64,000 nt of DNA. Source: Glycomyces terrestris. Lineage in GTDB: Bacteria > Actinomycetota > Actinomycetes > Mycobacteriales > Micromonosporaceae. Position 1 is the first letter of the stretch. The number at the start of each line of letters is the position of its first letter. Below are positions 27,694 to 37,238 of the stretch, one piece after another. Position numbers and translations under genes: made by a program. Location: assembly GCF_003933745.1 (NCBI RefSeq), contig NZ_RSEB01000002.1:186001-250000 (forward strand), given 5' to 3'. The notes below the pieces were generated by a model. That model searched no databases and was not told the DNA's origin. It saw only the letters and a list, made by a program, of their open reading frames with translations.

Positions 27694-27705
27694 GTTGACT
27701 GCAAC
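27694..27705 (-). promoter_or_regulatory. Possible ROK regulator operator/promoter of xylF
   Basis: GTTG-ACTG-CAAC is an inverted repeat with a 4-nt spacer, 24 bp upstream of the xylF start. On the minus strand TTGTGC and a following CATAAG about 16 bp later could be the promoter, placing the repeat on the transcription start. Assignment to the downstream ROK protein is inference. Confidence 0.4.
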
Positions 27706-27834
27706 TTATGATGGAGGACACAGTTCGCACAAGATGCGGCGGGGTGGAGAGCGTGTTCCATTCGTAACGATTCGGTAATGGGGCGGGGGCGCGCCGCCGC
27801 GGCGGCCCCGGCCGTTCACGTCGGCGCCACCGAC

Positions 27835-27840
27835 TACCAT
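27835..27840 (+). promoter_or_regulatory. -10 box of glmU (leaderless)
   Basis: TACCAT lies 8 nt before the glmU ATG at 27849; there is no ribosome site. The neighbouring 27706-27834 is the shared upstream region of xylF (minus) and glmU (plus). Confidence 0.5.
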
Positions 27841-27848
27841 GGCCCATC

Positions 27849-29288
27849 ATGAGCAGTGAGCGTTCTGCGATCATCCTGGCCGCCGGCCTGGGCACCCGCA
27901 TGAAGTCCTCCAAACCCAAGGTCCTGCACGAGGTGCTCGGCCGCACCCTCGTGGGGCACGTCCTCCGCAGCGTGAAGGCCATCGGGGCCGCGCGCCAGAT
28001 CGTGGTCGTGGGCGCCGCCGCCGACCAGGTCCGCGAGCACCTCGCCGAGGTCGCCCCCGAGGCCGAGACGGTCTACCAGGACAAGCAGCTCGGCACCGGG
28101 CACGCCGTCAGCATCGCCATGGACGCCCACCCCGACCTCAAGGGCACCGTCGTGGTCGCCTTCGGCGACGCGCCCCTGCTGCGCTCCAGCTCCATCGCCG
28201 AGCTGGTCGAGGTGCACGAGAAGAAGGGCAACGCCGTCACGGTCCTCACCGCGTTCGTCGACGACCCCACCGGCCTGGGCCGCATCGTGCGCGACAACGA
28301 GGGCAACGTCCTGCGCAACGTCGAGCACCGCGACGCCGACGCCGAGGAGCTCGCCATCCGCGAGATCAACTCCGGGACCTTCGCGTGCGACGCCGACGTC
28401 CTGCGCGAGCAGCTCGCGCGCCTGAGCACCGCCAACGACCAGGGCGAGTACTACCTCACCGACATCCTCGAACTCGCGCGCGAGGCCGGGCACACCGTCG
28501 GCGCGGTCGTCGTGGACGACCCCACCGAGACCCTCGGCTGCAACGACCGCTCCCAGCTCGCCGAGCTGCGGCGGATCCTCCAGGGCCGCATCAACACCGA
28601 GCTGATGAAGTCCGGCGTCACCATGGACGACCCGGCCACCACCTGGATCGACGCCACCGTGAAGGTCGCGCCCGACGTGACGCTGCGCCCGGGCGTGCAG
28701 CTCAAGGGCGCCACCGCCGTCGACTCCGGCGCCGAGATCGGCCCCGACACGACGCTCACCGACACCATCGTGGGCGCCGGCGCGGTCGTCGTCCGCTCGC
28801 ACGCCGACCAGGCCCACATCGGCCAGGACGCGCACGTCGGCCCGTACGCGCACCTGCGCCCGGCCTCCAAGCTCGCCGAGTCCGCGAAGGTCGGCGCGTT
28901 CGTGGAGACCAAGAACGCCGAGATCGGCCGCGGCGCGAAGGCCAACCACCTCGCCTATCTCGGCGACGCCACGGTGGGCGCCGACGCGAACATCGGCTGC
29001 GGCGTCATCACCGCCAACTACGACGGGGTGCACAAGCACCGCACCGAGATCGGCGAGGGCGCGTTCATCGGCTGCGACAGCGTCCTGGTCGCCCCCGTCT
29101 CGGTCGGCGACGGCGCCTACGTCGCCGCCGGCTCCACGATCGTGAAGGACGTCGAGCCCGGCGACCTCGCCGTCGCCCGCGCCCGCCAGGCCGCGCTCAC
29201 CGACTGGGTCGCCAAGAAGCGCCCCGGCACCGTCTCGGACCAAGCAGCACGGCGTGCGAAAGGTGAGGCGGGAGTGGCCGAAGCGTGA
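27849..29288 (+). CDS. glmU: Bifunctional GlcNAc-1-P uridyltransferase / GlcN-1-P acetyltransferase
   Basis: The 479-residue protein has an N-terminal nucleotidyltransferase (AIILAAGLGTRMKSSKPKVLH, QLGTGHAV, GDAPLL) and a C-terminal left-handed beta-helix of hexapeptide repeats from about 255 (PDVTLRPGVQLKGATAV...GCGVITANYDGVHKHRT...GCDSVLVAPVSVGDGAYVAAGSTI). It makes UDP-GlcNAc from GlcN-1-P, the product of GlmM at 18.9-20.3 kb. The acetyltransferase His and acetyl-CoA motifs (GANTxANYDG-like) are intact. Terminator follows at 29304. Confidence 0.97.
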   Translation: MSSERSAIILAAGLGTRMKSSKPKVLHEVLGRTLVGHVLRSVKAIGAARQIVVVGAAADQVREHLAEVAPEAETVYQDKQLGTGHAVSIAMDAHPDLKGTVVVAFGDAPLLRSSSIAELVEVHEKKGNAVTVLTAFVDDPTGLGRIVRDNEGNVLRNVEHRDADAEELAIREINSGTFACDADVLREQLARLSTANDQGEYYLTDILELAREAGHTVGAVVVDDPTETLGCNDRSQLAELRRILQGRINTELMKSGVTMDDPATTWIDATVKVAPDVTLRPGVQLKGATAVDSGAEIGPDTTLTDTIVGAGAVVVRSHADQAHIGQDAHVGPYAHLRPASKLAESAKVGAFVETKNAEIGRGAKANHLAYLGDATVGADANIGCGVITANYDGVHKHRTEIGEGAFIGCDSVLVAPVSVGDGAYVAAGSTIVKDVEPGDLAVARARQAALTDWVAKKRPGTVSDQAARRAKGEAGVAEA

Positions 29289-29303
29289 CGCGACACTAAA
29301 CGC

Positions 29304-29327
29304 CCCGGTCGGCTACCGCCGACCGGG
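29304..29327 (+). terminator. Hairpin between glmU and prs
   Basis: A perfect 10-bp stem CCCGGTCGGC/GCCGACCGGG with loop TACC lies 16 bp after glmU. No T-tract. Confidence 0.7.
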
Positions 29328-29386
29328 CAGGTCGGGGACACTGGAACCGTCACAGGTTCAGGTGAGACGACCTATGGGGGAGCCCA

Positions 29387-30370
29387 ATGGCGAGCATGTC
29401 CGCTGTCAACTCCAAGATGCTGATGCTGTTCTCCGGGCGCGCGTACCCGGAGCTGGCGGAGGAGATCGGCAAGCACCTCGGGGTCGCGCCGACCCCGATG
29501 AGCGCGTACTCGTTCGCCAACGGCGAGCTGTTCGTCCGCTACCAGGAGTCCGTCCGCGGCTGCGACGCCTTCGTCGTCCAGTCCATGCCCGCGCCGATCA
29601 ACGAGTGGGTCATGGAGACGCTCATCATGATCGACGCGCTCAAGCGCGGCTCCGCCAAGCGCATCACCGTCGTCCTGCCGTTCTACCCGTACGCGCGCCA
29701 GGACAAGAAGCACCGCGGCCGCGAGCCCATCTCCGCGCGCCTCATGGCCGACCTCCTCAAGACCGCCGGCGCCGACCGCATCCTCACCGTGGACCTGCAC
29801 ACCGCCCAGATCCAGGGCTTCTTCGACGGCCCCGTCGACCACCTCTTCGCCATGGGCACCCTCGCGCGGTACGTCGAGGAGAAGTACGCCGACCGCCAGA
29901 TGGCCGTCGTCTCGCCCGACACCGGGCGCGTGCGGCTTGCCGAGCGCTGGTCCGACCGCCTCGGCGGCTGCCCGATCGCGTTCGTGCACAAGACCCGCGA
30001 CCCGCTCAAGCCGAACCAGGTCGTCGCGCACAAGGTCGTCGGCGACGTCGAGGGCCGCACCTGCCTGCTCATCGACGACATGATCGACACCGCCGGCACC
30101 ATCTGCTCCGCCGCCGAGATGCTCGCGAAGTCGGGCGTCGAGGACATCGTCATCGCCTCCACGCACGCGATCATGTCCGGCCCCGCCGTCGAGCGCCTCG
30201 CCAAGGCCCCCGTCTCCGAGGTCATCGTGACCAACACCCTGCCGCTCCCCAAGGAGGCGCAGGACCTCGAGAAGATCACCACCCTCTCCATCGCCCCGCT
30301 CGTCGCGAAGGCCATCTGGGAGGTCTTCAACGACGGCTCCGTCACCACCCTGTTCGGCGGCCTCTCCTAA
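29387..30370 (+). CDS. prs: Ribose-phosphate pyrophosphokinase
   Basis: The 327-residue class I PRPP synthetase has SFANGELFVRYQESVRGCD, the ATP-flexible loop LPFYPYARQDKKHRGREPISA, the PRPP signature VDLHTAQIQGFFDGPVDHL and the ribose-5-phosphate loop LLIDDMIDTAGTI. It makes PRPP for nucleotides, His and Trp. The N-terminus MASMSAVNSK is slightly longer than usual; ATG 29387 has a GGGGGAG ribosome site. glmU-prs-rplY-pth is the common actinobacterial order. Confidence 0.97.
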   Translation: MASMSAVNSKMLMLFSGRAYPELAEEIGKHLGVAPTPMSAYSFANGELFVRYQESVRGCDAFVVQSMPAPINEWVMETLIMIDALKRGSAKRITVVLPFYPYARQDKKHRGREPISARLMADLLKTAGADRILTVDLHTAQIQGFFDGPVDHLFAMGTLARYVEEKYADRQMAVVSPDTGRVRLAERWSDRLGGCPIAFVHKTRDPLKPNQVVAHKVVGDVEGRTCLLIDDMIDTAGTICSAAEMLAKSGVEDIVIASTHAIMSGPAVERLAKAPVSEVIVTNTLPLPKEAQDLEKITTLSIAPLVAKAIWEVFNDGSVTTLFGGLS

Positions 30371-30388
30371 GTCACACATCGATGCCCG

Positions 30389-30427
30389 TGTCAAGCCCCA
30401 CCGGACGTGCGGTGTACTCTGGTGGGG
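30389..30427 (+). promoter_or_regulatory. Promoter and leader start of rplY
   Basis: TGTCAA near 30389 and TACTCT at 30415-30420 form a possible promoter. CCCCACC (30396-30402) pairs with GGTGGGG (30421-30427), overlapping it. The untranslated leader to 30571 is about 145 nt and may be structured; no known L25 leader was recognised. Confidence 0.35.
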
Positions 30428-30571
30428 TTGCCGACGGCGAGGGTGTCCTCCAGAGGGCGCCGTAATCGACGCAAAGGCGTAGGTCTTTTCAGGGCTGCTG
30501 TGCCCTTCTGAATGCCGACGTGAGCGTCGAGCGCCGCATGAATCGTTGTTGAGAAACAGGGGAGTATTTCC

Positions 30572-31189
30572 GTGTCCGAAGTTCGTATCAGCGCAGAGCC
30601 TCGCACTGACTTCGGGAAGGGCGGTGCCCGCCGTACGCGCAGGGCTGGAAAGGTTCCCGCAGTGGTCTACGGCCACGGCGAGAAGCCGCGCCACATTTCC
30701 CTTCCCGGACTCGAGTTCGCCGCCGCCCTCCGCAAGGGCGGCCTGAACCAGCTGATCCAGGTCGAGGTCACCGACGGCACCCGCGAGCTGGTGATCCCCA
30801 AGGACATCCAGCGCGACCCGCTCAAGGACGACATCGTCCACGCCGACCTGCTCATCGTCCGCCGCGGCGAGAAGATCACGACCGACGTCCCGATCTCCTT
30901 CACCGGTGAGGTCGAGAAGGGCGGCCTGGTCGTGCACGAGCTGACCAGCCTGTCCGTCGAGGCCGAGGCCACCCACATCCCCGAGTCGATCGAGGTCGAC
31001 CTCGAGGGCCTGGCCATCGGCTCGCAGCGCACCGTCGCCGAGGTCACCGCGCCCGAGGGCGTCGTCATCCTCAACGACGGCGAGCAGACCGTCGCCACCG
31101 TCGCCGAGCCGCGCGCCGAGGCCGCCGCCGACGACGAGGCCGAGGCTGCCGCCGAGGAGACCGCCGAGGCCGAGGCCCCCGCGGAGTAG
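30572..31189 (+). CDS. rplY: 50S ribosomal protein bL25 / general stress protein Ctc
   Basis: The 205-residue protein is the long CTC form of L25. The N-terminal 5S-rRNA-binding domain (residues 1-95) has [26 protein letters not shown] and the C-terminal TL5-like domain VPISFTGEVEKGGLVVHE and VEATHIPESIEVDL. It ends in an acidic Ala/Glu tail (about 178-205). GTG at 30572 is preceded by GGGGAG. It binds 5S rRNA in the large subunit. Confidence 0.95.
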   Translation: MSEVRISAEPRTDFGKGGARRTRRAGKVPAVVYGHGEKPRHISLPGLEFAAALRKGGLNQLIQVEVTDGTRELVIPKDIQRDPLKDDIVHADLLIVRRGEKITTDVPISFTGEVEKGGLVVHELTSLSVEAEATHIPESIEVDLEGLAIGSQRTVAEVTAPEGVVILNDGEQTVATVAEPRAEAAADDEAEAAAEETAEAEAPAE

Positions 31190-31192
31190 ATT
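31187..31192 (+). promoter_or_regulatory. -10 box of pth overlapping the rplY stop
   Basis: TAGATT uses the rplY TAG stop as its first bases and ends 6 nt before the pth ATG at 31199. pth can thus be made from a leaderless transcript of its own as well as by readthrough. Confidence 0.5.
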
Positions 31193-31198
31193 CGACTC

Positions 31199-31807
31199 AT
31201 GACCGACACCCCGACGCTCGTGGCCGGCCTGGGCAACCCCGGGCCGAAGTACGCCGCGAACCGCCACAATGTCGGTTTCATGGTCGCCGACGCGCTCGCC
31301 CGGCGCGTCGGCGGCACGTTCGCGGTCGCCCGCAAGGCCCGCGCCGAAGTCTGCGAGGCCCGCCTGGGGGTAGGCGGGCCTCGCGTCATCCTCGTCAAGC
31401 CCCTGACGTACATGAACCTCTCGGGCGACTCGGTCGCCCCGCTCGCGCAGTACTACGGGATCGCCCCCGAGTCGGTCATCGCCGTCCACGACGAGCTCGA
31501 CATCCCCTTCGGCGAGATCCGCATCAAGCGCGGCGGCGGCGAGGGCGGCCACAACGGCCTGCGCTCGCTCTCGAAGTCGCTCGGCACCAAGGACTACGCC
31601 CGGGTCCGGTTCGGCGTCGGCCGCCCGCCCGGCCGCCAGGACGCCGCCGACTTCGTCCTCAAGGACTTCGCCAAGGCCGAACGGCCCGAAGTGGAACTCG
31701 GCATCGAGCTCGCCGCCGACGCGGTCGAGGCGATCATCGAGAAGGGCTTCGTCATGGCCCAGAACGCCGTGAACGCCGCGAAGCGCAGTGAACCGAAGGT
31801 GCAGTAG
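31199..31807 (+). CDS. pth: Peptidyl-tRNA hydrolase
   Basis: The 202-residue protein has LVAGLGNPGPKYAANRHNVGFM (Asn13, catalytic His23), KPLTYMNLSG, VHDELDIPFGEIRIKRGGGEGGHNGL (catalytic Asp) and YARVRFGVGRPPG. It recycles peptidyl-tRNAs released early from ribosomes. The gap of 9 bp after rplY indicates a shared operon, with a possible internal promoter. Confidence 0.97.
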   Translation: MTDTPTLVAGLGNPGPKYAANRHNVGFMVADALARRVGGTFAVARKARAEVCEARLGVGGPRVILVKPLTYMNLSGDSVAPLAQYYGIAPESVIAVHDELDIPFGEIRIKRGGGEGGHNGLRSLSKSLGTKDYARVRFGVGRPPGRQDAADFVLKDFAKAERPEVELGIELAADAVEAIIEKGFVMAQNAVNAAKRSEPKVQ

Positions 31808-31927
31808 CGCCTTCGTAACCCTTGTGCCGCAAGGCCGCCCGCCGGTCCCGTGACCGTGCACCGATCTCATGTACTCCTGAGCGTCACAAGTCCGTCACTC
31901 TTCGTCTCCTCGGTCGTTAGATCCGTT

Positions 31928-33427
31928 GTGACGGTTACCGAGGCACGCGAGAGCATTCAGGACACAGAGGCGCGCGGGCGCGTCTACTCCATCGGCCCCC
32001 AGGCGGCGAGCCGCCCGTACCGCGGCCAGCCCGGATGGCAGCGCAAGTACTTCGCCGGGATCGTCTGCTCCGACGTCGCCGCGGGCGTCCTCGGTGCGGC
32101 CCTGGCGTTCTTCGCCCGCTTCGGCCACTTCGACCACCACAGCCGCGTCTACGCGCTCGCGCTCGTGGCGCTGCCGGCGGTGTGGATCGCCGCGCTCGGG
32201 CTCTCGCGGGCCTTCGAGAAGCGGTACCTGTTCGTCGGCACCGAGGAGTACCAGCGGGTCGTGCACGCCGCGGTCGGCCTCACCGCCGTCGTCGCGATCG
32301 TCTCCTATGGACTCGAACTGCCGACCTCGCGCGTGTTCGTGCTCATCGCGATCCCCACGGCCGCCGCGTTCTCCATCACCGCGCGCTTCGCCTGGCGCAA
32401 GTGGCTGCACCGGATGCGCCGCTCCGGCAGGTGCATGAAGCGCGTCGTCCTGGTCGGCCACGAGTCCTCCGTCGCCGCGCTCATCGTGCAGCTGCGCCGC
32501 GAGCACTATCACGGCCTCAACGTCGTCGCCGCCTGCCTGCCCACCGAGCGGCCCCGCGGGGCCCTCCTGGAGTTCAACACCCGGGTGCGCGGCAGCTTCG
32601 ACCGCATCGCCGAGGCCGTCGCCGCCGAACGCGCCGACACCGTGATCGTCCTGTCCTGCCCCGAGATCGACGGCCAGGCCCTGCGCCGCCTCGCGTGGAA
32701 GCTCGAACGCAGCGAGGTCGACCTCATCGTCGCCTCCGCGCTCGTCGACGTCGCCGGCGACCGCACCACCGTGCGCCCCGTCGACGGCCTCCCGATGCTC
32801 CACCTCGACCACGCCCGGCTCACCGGCGTGCGCCGCGTCGCCAAGGACGCCGTCGACCGCCTCGGCGCCGCGTTCCTGCTCCTGATGCTCGCGCCGCTGC
32901 TGCTCGCCGCCGCGTTCCTCATCCGCTGCACCTCGCCCGGCCCGGCCCTGTTCAAGCAGGAGCGCATCGGCAAGGACGGCCAGCCGTTCACGATCTGGAA
33001 GTTCCGCACGATGTACACCGACGCGGAACGGCGCCTCGCCGAGATCGCGCACCTGAACGAGAGCGACGGCGTCCTGTTCAAGATGAAGGACGACCCCCGC
33101 ATCACCACCGTCGGGAAGTACCTGCGCCGCTTCTCCATCGACGAGTTCCCGCAGCTGGTCAACGTGCTGCGCGGCGACATGAGCCTGGTCGGGCCGCGCC
33201 CGCCGCTCGCCGTCGAGGTCGCCGCCTACGAGTCCGACATGCGCCGCCGCCTCGCCGTCAAGCCCGGCATGACCGGCCTCTGGCAGGTCTCCGGCCGCTC
33301 CGACCTGCCGTGGGAGGAGGCCGTGCGCCTCGACCTGCGCTACGTCGAGCACTGGACGCTCTCGCTCGACTTCGTGATCCTGCTCCGCACCGTGACCGCG
33401 ATCCTGCGCCCGCAGGGCGCGTACTAG
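31928..33427 (+). CDS. Polyprenyl-phosphate sugar-1-phosphate transferase (WbaP/CpsE type)
   Basis: The protein has 499 residues from the GTG at 31928; an upstream GTG at 31850 would add 26 residues. Four N-terminal membrane helices and a CoA-binding-like domain ([14 protein letters not shown]) precede the catalytic bacterial sugar transferase domain from about 320. That domain has the re-entrant helix [46 protein letters not shown] in parts, the [19 protein letters not shown] Asp-Glu site, and GPRPPL and [18 protein letters not shown]. It loads the first sugar phosphate on undecaprenyl phosphate for an exopolysaccharide or cell-wall glycan. No other glycan genes adjoin it. The start is favoured by TTAGAT (31917-31922) as a leaderless -10 box. 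Confidence 0.9.
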   Translation: MTVTEARESIQDTEARGRVYSIGPQAASRPYRGQPGWQRKYFAGIVCSDVAAGVLGAALAFFARFGHFDHHSRVYALALVALPAVWIAALGLSRAFEKRYLFVGTEEYQRVVHAAVGLTAVVAIVSYGLELPTSRVFVLIAIPTAAAFSITARFAWRKWLHRMRRSGRCMKRVVLVGHESSVAALIVQLRREHYHGLNVVAACLPTERPRGALLEFNTRVRGSFDRIAEAVAAERADTVIVLSCPEIDGQALRRLAWKLERSEVDLIVASALVDVAGDRTTVRPVDGLPMLHLDHARLTGVRRVAKDAVDRLGAAFLLLMLAPLLLAAAFLIRCTSPGPALFKQERIGKDGQPFTIWKFRTMYTDAERRLAEIAHLNESDGVLFKMKDDPRITTVGKYLRRFSIDEFPQLVNVLRGDMSLVGPRPPLAVEVAAYESDMRRRLAVKPGMTGLWQVSGRSDLPWEEAVRLDLRYVEHWTLSLDFVILLRTVTAILRPQGAY

Positions 33428-33434
33428 CCCGCGG

Positions 33435-33529
33435 GGCCGGGCGCAGGGCCCGGCCGCGACGCCCGCGCGGCGCGTTCCGAAAGTCATCCGCACCCCGAGC
33501 CGGGAGCGCCGCCGCGGCGGCCCTCCCGG
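33435..33529 (+). terminator. Two hairpins after the sugar transferase
   Basis: GGCCGGGC/GCCCGGCC (33435-33442 with 33448-33455) lies 8 bp after the stop. A longer 14-bp stem with one mismatch spans 33500-33529. Either could end the transcript; no T-tract is present. Confidence 0.5.
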
Positions 33530-33630
33530 CCCCGATCACGACCCCGGGGTGCGCCGGTTCCACATCGACGGTTGGAGTTCGCATGAACCCGGGAGTTGCT
33601 CCCATTTCGCGGGATGACCTGGCCCAACAT

Positions 33631-33659
33631 TTGGACGCGGCAGGGCCGCAGCGTAGACT
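33631..33659 (+). promoter_or_regulatory. Promoter of cysQ-cysD-cysN
   Basis: TTGGAC (33631-33636) and TAGACT (33654-33659) are 17 bp apart. The cysQ ATG follows 7 nt after the -10 box, indicating a leaderless transcript. Confidence 0.65.
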
Positions 33660-33666
33660 GACCGGC

Positions 33667-34488
33667 ATGCACGACGCCCCAGGCTCCGCCCCCGCGACCG
33701 GAGCCCCCACCGCCACGCCCGAGGCCGCGGCGCCCGCTGACGCGGCGCTCGCCGCCTCGCTCGCGGCCGGCGCGGGCGAACTGCTGCTCGCGATCAGGAC
33801 CGAACTCGGCTTCGCCGACTCCCGCGCCCTCAAGACCGCGGGCGACCTGCGCGCCAACGACTTCCTGCTCGGCCGCGTCGCCGCCGAGCGCCCCGGCGAC
33901 GCCGTCCTCTCCGAAGAGGGCAAGGACGAGGCCGGCCGCGTCGGCACCGAGCGCCTCGACGCCGACCGCGTCTGGATCATGGACCCGCTCGACGGCACCC
34001 GCGAGTACGCCGAGGAGGGCCGCGACGACTGGGCCGTGCACGTCGCCCTCTGGCAGCGCGGCCTCGGCCTCACCGCCGCCGCCGTCGCCCTCCCCGCGCA
34101 GGGAGTGACCTTGCGCACCGACCGCGCGTACCCGGTCCCCGCGGCGGCGCCCGCGAAACCGCGGATCGCCGTCTCCCGCACCCGCCCGCCCGCGCAGGCG
34201 CTGGCCGCGGAGGCCGCGCTCGGCGCCGAACTCGTCCCGATGGGCTCGGCCGGAGCCAAGGTCATGGCCGTCGTCGCCGGTACAGTTGACGCCTATGTCC
34301 ACGCCGGCGGCCAGTTCGAGTGGGACTCCGCCGCCCCCGTCGCGGTGGCCCTGGCCTCCGGCTGGCACGCCACGCGGATCGACGGCGCTCCGCTGCGGTA
34401 CAACCAGGCCGATCCCTACCTTCCCGACCTGCTGGTCTGCCGCCCCGACCTGGCCGAGCCGCTGCTCGGCGCCGTCAACGGGCACTGA
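33667..34488 (+). CDS. cysQ: 3'(2'),5'-bisphosphate nucleotidase (CysQ-like)
   Basis: The 273-residue protein of the inositol monophosphatase superfamily has [14 protein letters not shown] (N-terminal), VLSEEGKDE, the metal signature [20 protein letters not shown], and [16 protein letters not shown]. The first 35 residues are Ala/Pro-rich. Next to cysDN the most likely role is removal of 3'-phosphoadenosine 5'-phosphate, formed when PAPS is used, or trimming of PAPS back to APS. It lies 76 bp before cysD. Confidence 0.88.
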   Translation: MHDAPGSAPATGAPTATPEAAAPADAALAASLAAGAGELLLAIRTELGFADSRALKTAGDLRANDFLLGRVAAERPGDAVLSEEGKDEAGRVGTERLDADRVWIMDPLDGTREYAEEGRDDWAVHVALWQRGLGLTAAAVALPAQGVTLRTDRAYPVPAAAPAKPRIAVSRTRPPAQALAAEAALGAELVPMGSAGAKVMAVVAGTVDAYVHAGGQFEWDSAAPVAVALASGWHATRIDGAPLRYNQADPYLPDLLVCRPDLAEPLLGAVNGH

Positions 34489-34564
34489 CCGCCCGGCCCC
34501 GACCGGGGCCGACACGACCGACCGACACCCCGCGAGGGGCCGAGCCGAGAGGAGCACTGCGCCG

Positions 34565-35467
34565 GTGAGCGACTATCGAATCAGCCATATCGCCGCGCTG
34601 GAGGCCGAAGCGATCTTCATCTTCCGTGAGGTCGCGGCCACCTGTCAGCGCCCCGTGCTGCTCTTCTCGGGCGGCAAGGACTCGATCGTCATGCTGCACC
34701 TGGCGCAGAAGGCGTTCGCGCCCGCGCCGGTCCCGTTCCCGGTGATGCACGTCGACACCGGCCAGAACTTCGCGGAGGTCATCGACTACCGCGACCGCCG
34801 GGTCGCCGAGACGGGCGTCCAGCTCATCGTCGCCTCCGTCCAGGACGCGATCGACCGCGGCATGGTCACCGAGCCGCCGGACGGCACCCGCAACCGCATC
34901 CAGACGCCCGTGCTCCTGGAGGCCGCCGAGAAGTACCAGTTCGACGCCCTGTTCGGCGGGGCCCGCCGCGACGAGGAGAAGGCCCGCGCCAAGGAGCGCG
35001 TGTTCTCCTTCCGCGACGACTTCGGCCAGTGGGACCCCAAGAACCAGCGGCCCGAGCTGTGGAACCTGTACAACGGCCGGGTGCACCCGGGCGAGCAGAT
35101 CCGCGTGTTCCCGCTGTCGAACTGGACCGAGCTCGACGTGTGGCGCTACATCGGCTCCGAGTCGATCCCGCTGCCCGAGGTGTACTTCGCCTCCGAGCGC
35201 GAGGTCGTCGACCGCGGCGGCATGCTCTACGCCGTCAACGAGTTCATCCAGCCGCGCGAGGGCGAGACCGTCTTCAAGGAGACCGTGCGCTACCGCACCG
35301 TCGGCGACGCGAACCTGACCGCCGGCGTGCGCTCCGAGGCCCGCACGATCGAGGAGATCATCGCCGAGGTCGAGTCGACCCGCATCACCGAGCGCGGCGC
35401 GACCCGAGGCGACGACAAGACCTCCGAGGCCGCGATGGAAGACCGCAAGAGGGAAGGCTACTTCTGA
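34565..35467 (+). CDS. cysD: Sulfate adenylyltransferase subunit 2
   Basis: The 300-residue protein has the PP-loop LLFSGGKDSIVMLHLA, FPVMHVDTGQNF, FGGARRDEEKARAKER, PLSNWTELDVWRYI and the characteristic C-terminal RKREGYF. With CysN it makes APS from sulfate and ATP, driven by GTP. GTG at 34565 is used because upstream frame sequence belongs to cysQ; GAGAGGAG lies 10-16 nt upstream. It overlaps the next gene by one base (TGATG). Confidence 0.97.
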   Translation: MSDYRISHIAALEAEAIFIFREVAATCQRPVLLFSGGKDSIVMLHLAQKAFAPAPVPFPVMHVDTGQNFAEVIDYRDRRVAETGVQLIVASVQDAIDRGMVTEPPDGTRNRIQTPVLLEAAEKYQFDALFGGARRDEEKARAKERVFSFRDDFGQWDPKNQRPELWNLYNGRVHPGEQIRVFPLSNWTELDVWRYIGSESIPLPEVYFASEREVVDRGGMLYAVNEFIQPREGETVFKETVRYRTVGDANLTAGVRSEARTIEEIIAEVESTRITERGATRGDDKTSEAAMEDRKREGYF

Positions 35468-36744
35468 TGACCGACGTCCTGAGCTCCCGCGAGGACACGC
35501 ACGAGCTGCTGCGCTTCGCCACGGCCGGATCGGTCGACGACGGCAAGTCCACGCTCATCGGGCGCCTCCTGTTCGACTCCAAGTCGCTGTTCGACGACCA
35601 GTGGGACGCCGTCGAGGCCGTCTCCGCCGGCCGCGGCGACGAGTACACCGACCTCGCCCTCCTCACCGACGGCCTGCGCTCCGAGCGCGAGCAGGGCATC
35701 ACGATCGACGTCGCGTACCGCTACTTCTCCACGCCCGAGCGGAAGTTCATCATCGCGGACACCCCCGGGCACATCCAGTACACGCGGAACATGGTCACCG
35801 GCGCCTCGACCGCCGACCTGGCCCTGATCCTCGTGGACGCCCGCAAGGGCCTGGTCGAGCAGTCGCGGCGGCACGCGTTCCTGTGCTCGCTGCTGCGCGT
35901 CCCGCACATGGTCCTGTGCGTCAACAAGATGGACCTGGTCGACTACGACGAGGCCGTGTTCAAGCAGATCGAGAACGAGTTCAAGGCGTTCGCGACGAAG
36001 CTCGAGGTCCCCGACCTGACGGTCATCCCGATCTCGGCCCTCAAAGGCGACAACGTCGTCAACCGATCCGAGAACATGCCGTGGTTCCAGGGCCCGAGCC
36101 TCCTCCACCACCTGGAGAAGGTCCACATCGCCTCGGACCGCAACCTCGTGGACGTGCGCTTCCCGGTCCAGCACGTGATCCGGCCGCATTCGAGCGACAA
36201 CCACGACTACCGCGGCTACGCGGGCCAGATCGCCTCCGGCGTCATGAAGCCCGGCGACGAGGTCATGGTGCTGCCCAGCGGCTTCACCTCCCGCATCGCG
36301 TCGATCGAGACCGCCGACGGGCCCCTCGACGAGGCGTTCCCGCCCCTGTCGGTCACGGTCCGCCTCGAGGACGAGCTCGACGTCTCCCGCGGCGACATGC
36401 TCTGCCGCCCCGGCAACCAGCCGCGCGTCTCCCAGGACATCGAGGCCATGGTCTGCTGGATGGACGAGGCCCGGCCGCTGCGCCTGCGCGGCAAGTACGC
36501 CATCAAGCACACCACCTCCGACGCCCGCGCGGTCGTCAAGGACGTCCAGTACCAGCTCGACGTCAACACCCTCCACCGCGACGAGTCCGCCAGCGAGCTG
36601 AAGCTCAACGAGATCGGCCGCGTCACCCTCCGCACCACGAAGCCGCTCCTGTGCGACGACTACCGCCGCAACCGCGCCACCGGCGGCTTCATCATCATCG
36701 ACGAATCCGACAACCGCACCGTGGGCGCCGGCATCATCGTCTAA
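35467..36744 (+). CDS. cysN: Sulfate adenylyltransferase subunit 1 (GTPase)
   Basis: The 425-residue EF-Tu-like GTPase has G1 GSVDDGKSTLIGRLL, G2 region EREQGITIDVAYRYF, G3 DTPGH, G4 NKMD and G5 SALKG, followed by two beta-barrel domains. There is no C-terminal APS-kinase domain, so CysC, if present, is encoded elsewhere. It couples GTP hydrolysis to APS formation by CysD. Length is normal for the single-function form. Confidence 0.97.
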   Translation: MTDVLSSREDTHELLRFATAGSVDDGKSTLIGRLLFDSKSLFDDQWDAVEAVSAGRGDEYTDLALLTDGLRSEREQGITIDVAYRYFSTPERKFIIADTPGHIQYTRNMVTGASTADLALILVDARKGLVEQSRRHAFLCSLLRVPHMVLCVNKMDLVDYDEAVFKQIENEFKAFATKLEVPDLTVIPISALKGDNVVNRSENMPWFQGPSLLHHLEKVHIASDRNLVDVRFPVQHVIRPHSSDNHDYRGYAGQIASGVMKPGDEVMVLPSGFTSRIASIETADGPLDEAFPPLSVTVRLEDELDVSRGDMLCRPGNQPRVSQDIEAMVCWMDEARPLRLRGKYAIKHTTSDARAVVKDVQYQLDVNTLHRDESASELKLNEIGRVTLRTTKPLLCDDYRRNRATGGFIIIDESDNRTVGAGIIV

Positions 36745-36752
36745 GCGACACA

Positions 36753-36795
36753 ACAGGATCGGGGCCGGGCGCTGTGCGCCCGGCCCCGATCCTGT
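36753..36795. terminator. Bidirectional terminator with 20-bp perfect stem
   Basis: Positions 36753-36772 pair perfectly with 36776-36795 (loop TGT). It lies 8 bp after cysN and 56 bp from the stop of the convergent MmcQ-type gene. This is the longest perfect hairpin in the window and contains the recurring GGGCGC core. Confidence 0.9.
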
Positions 36796-36851
36796 CGTCC
36801 CTGAACGCGACCGCCGACACGGGCCGCGACAATGGCCCGGACCTCGGCCGT

Positions 36852-37199
36852 TCAGTCGCCGCGTTGCTCGTACGCCTTGCGGACCCTGAACGGGGCCTTG
36901 AGGCGCCAGGCGTCCTCGATGAGGTCGGCGAGGCGGGCGTCGTCGATGCGGTCGAGGTGGACGAGGATCATCGCGGAGCCGTCGTAGTGCCTCGTGGTGT
37001 AGAACGCGGGGTCGCCGGAGGCGAGGAGGGCGGCCTTCTCGCTCGGGTCGCACACGATCGCGAGGCCGCCCTCGGCCTCGGTGCGCAGGCGTGCGAAGAA
37101 GCGGCCCTTCACCTTCAGCGAGGGCGTCTGCCAGCTGGTGGTCTCCTCGACCTCGGGGTAGCGCATCGCGATCTCGACCACGTCGTCCCAGGTAGCCAT
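36852..37199 (-). CDS. MmcQ/YjbR family protein
   Basis: The 115-residue protein fits the YjbR/CyaY-like fold family: EIAMRYPEVEETTSWQTPSLKVKGRFFARL, IVCDPSEKAALL, FYTTRHYDGSAMILVHLDRID and DAWRLKAPFRVRKAYE. The family is often called DNA-binding, but its biochemical role is not established. ATG at 37199. It stands alone, convergent with cysN. Confidence 0.88.
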   Translation of the reverse strand: MATWDDVVEIAMRYPEVEETTSWQTPSLKVKGRFFARLRTEAEGGLAIVCDPSEKAALLASGDPAFYTTRHYDGSAMILVHLDRIDDARLADLIEDAWRLKAPFRVRKAYEQRGD

Positions 37200-37238
37200 G
37201 CCTCCATGGTCCCCCAGGGGTACGACAGGAGGGGTCCG

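Noticed and set aside
32035-33666. Long frame joining an upstream segment to CysQ
   Set aside because: The segment before 33667 is an out-of-frame shadow of the sugar transferase; a promoter and ATG at 33667 fit CysQ.
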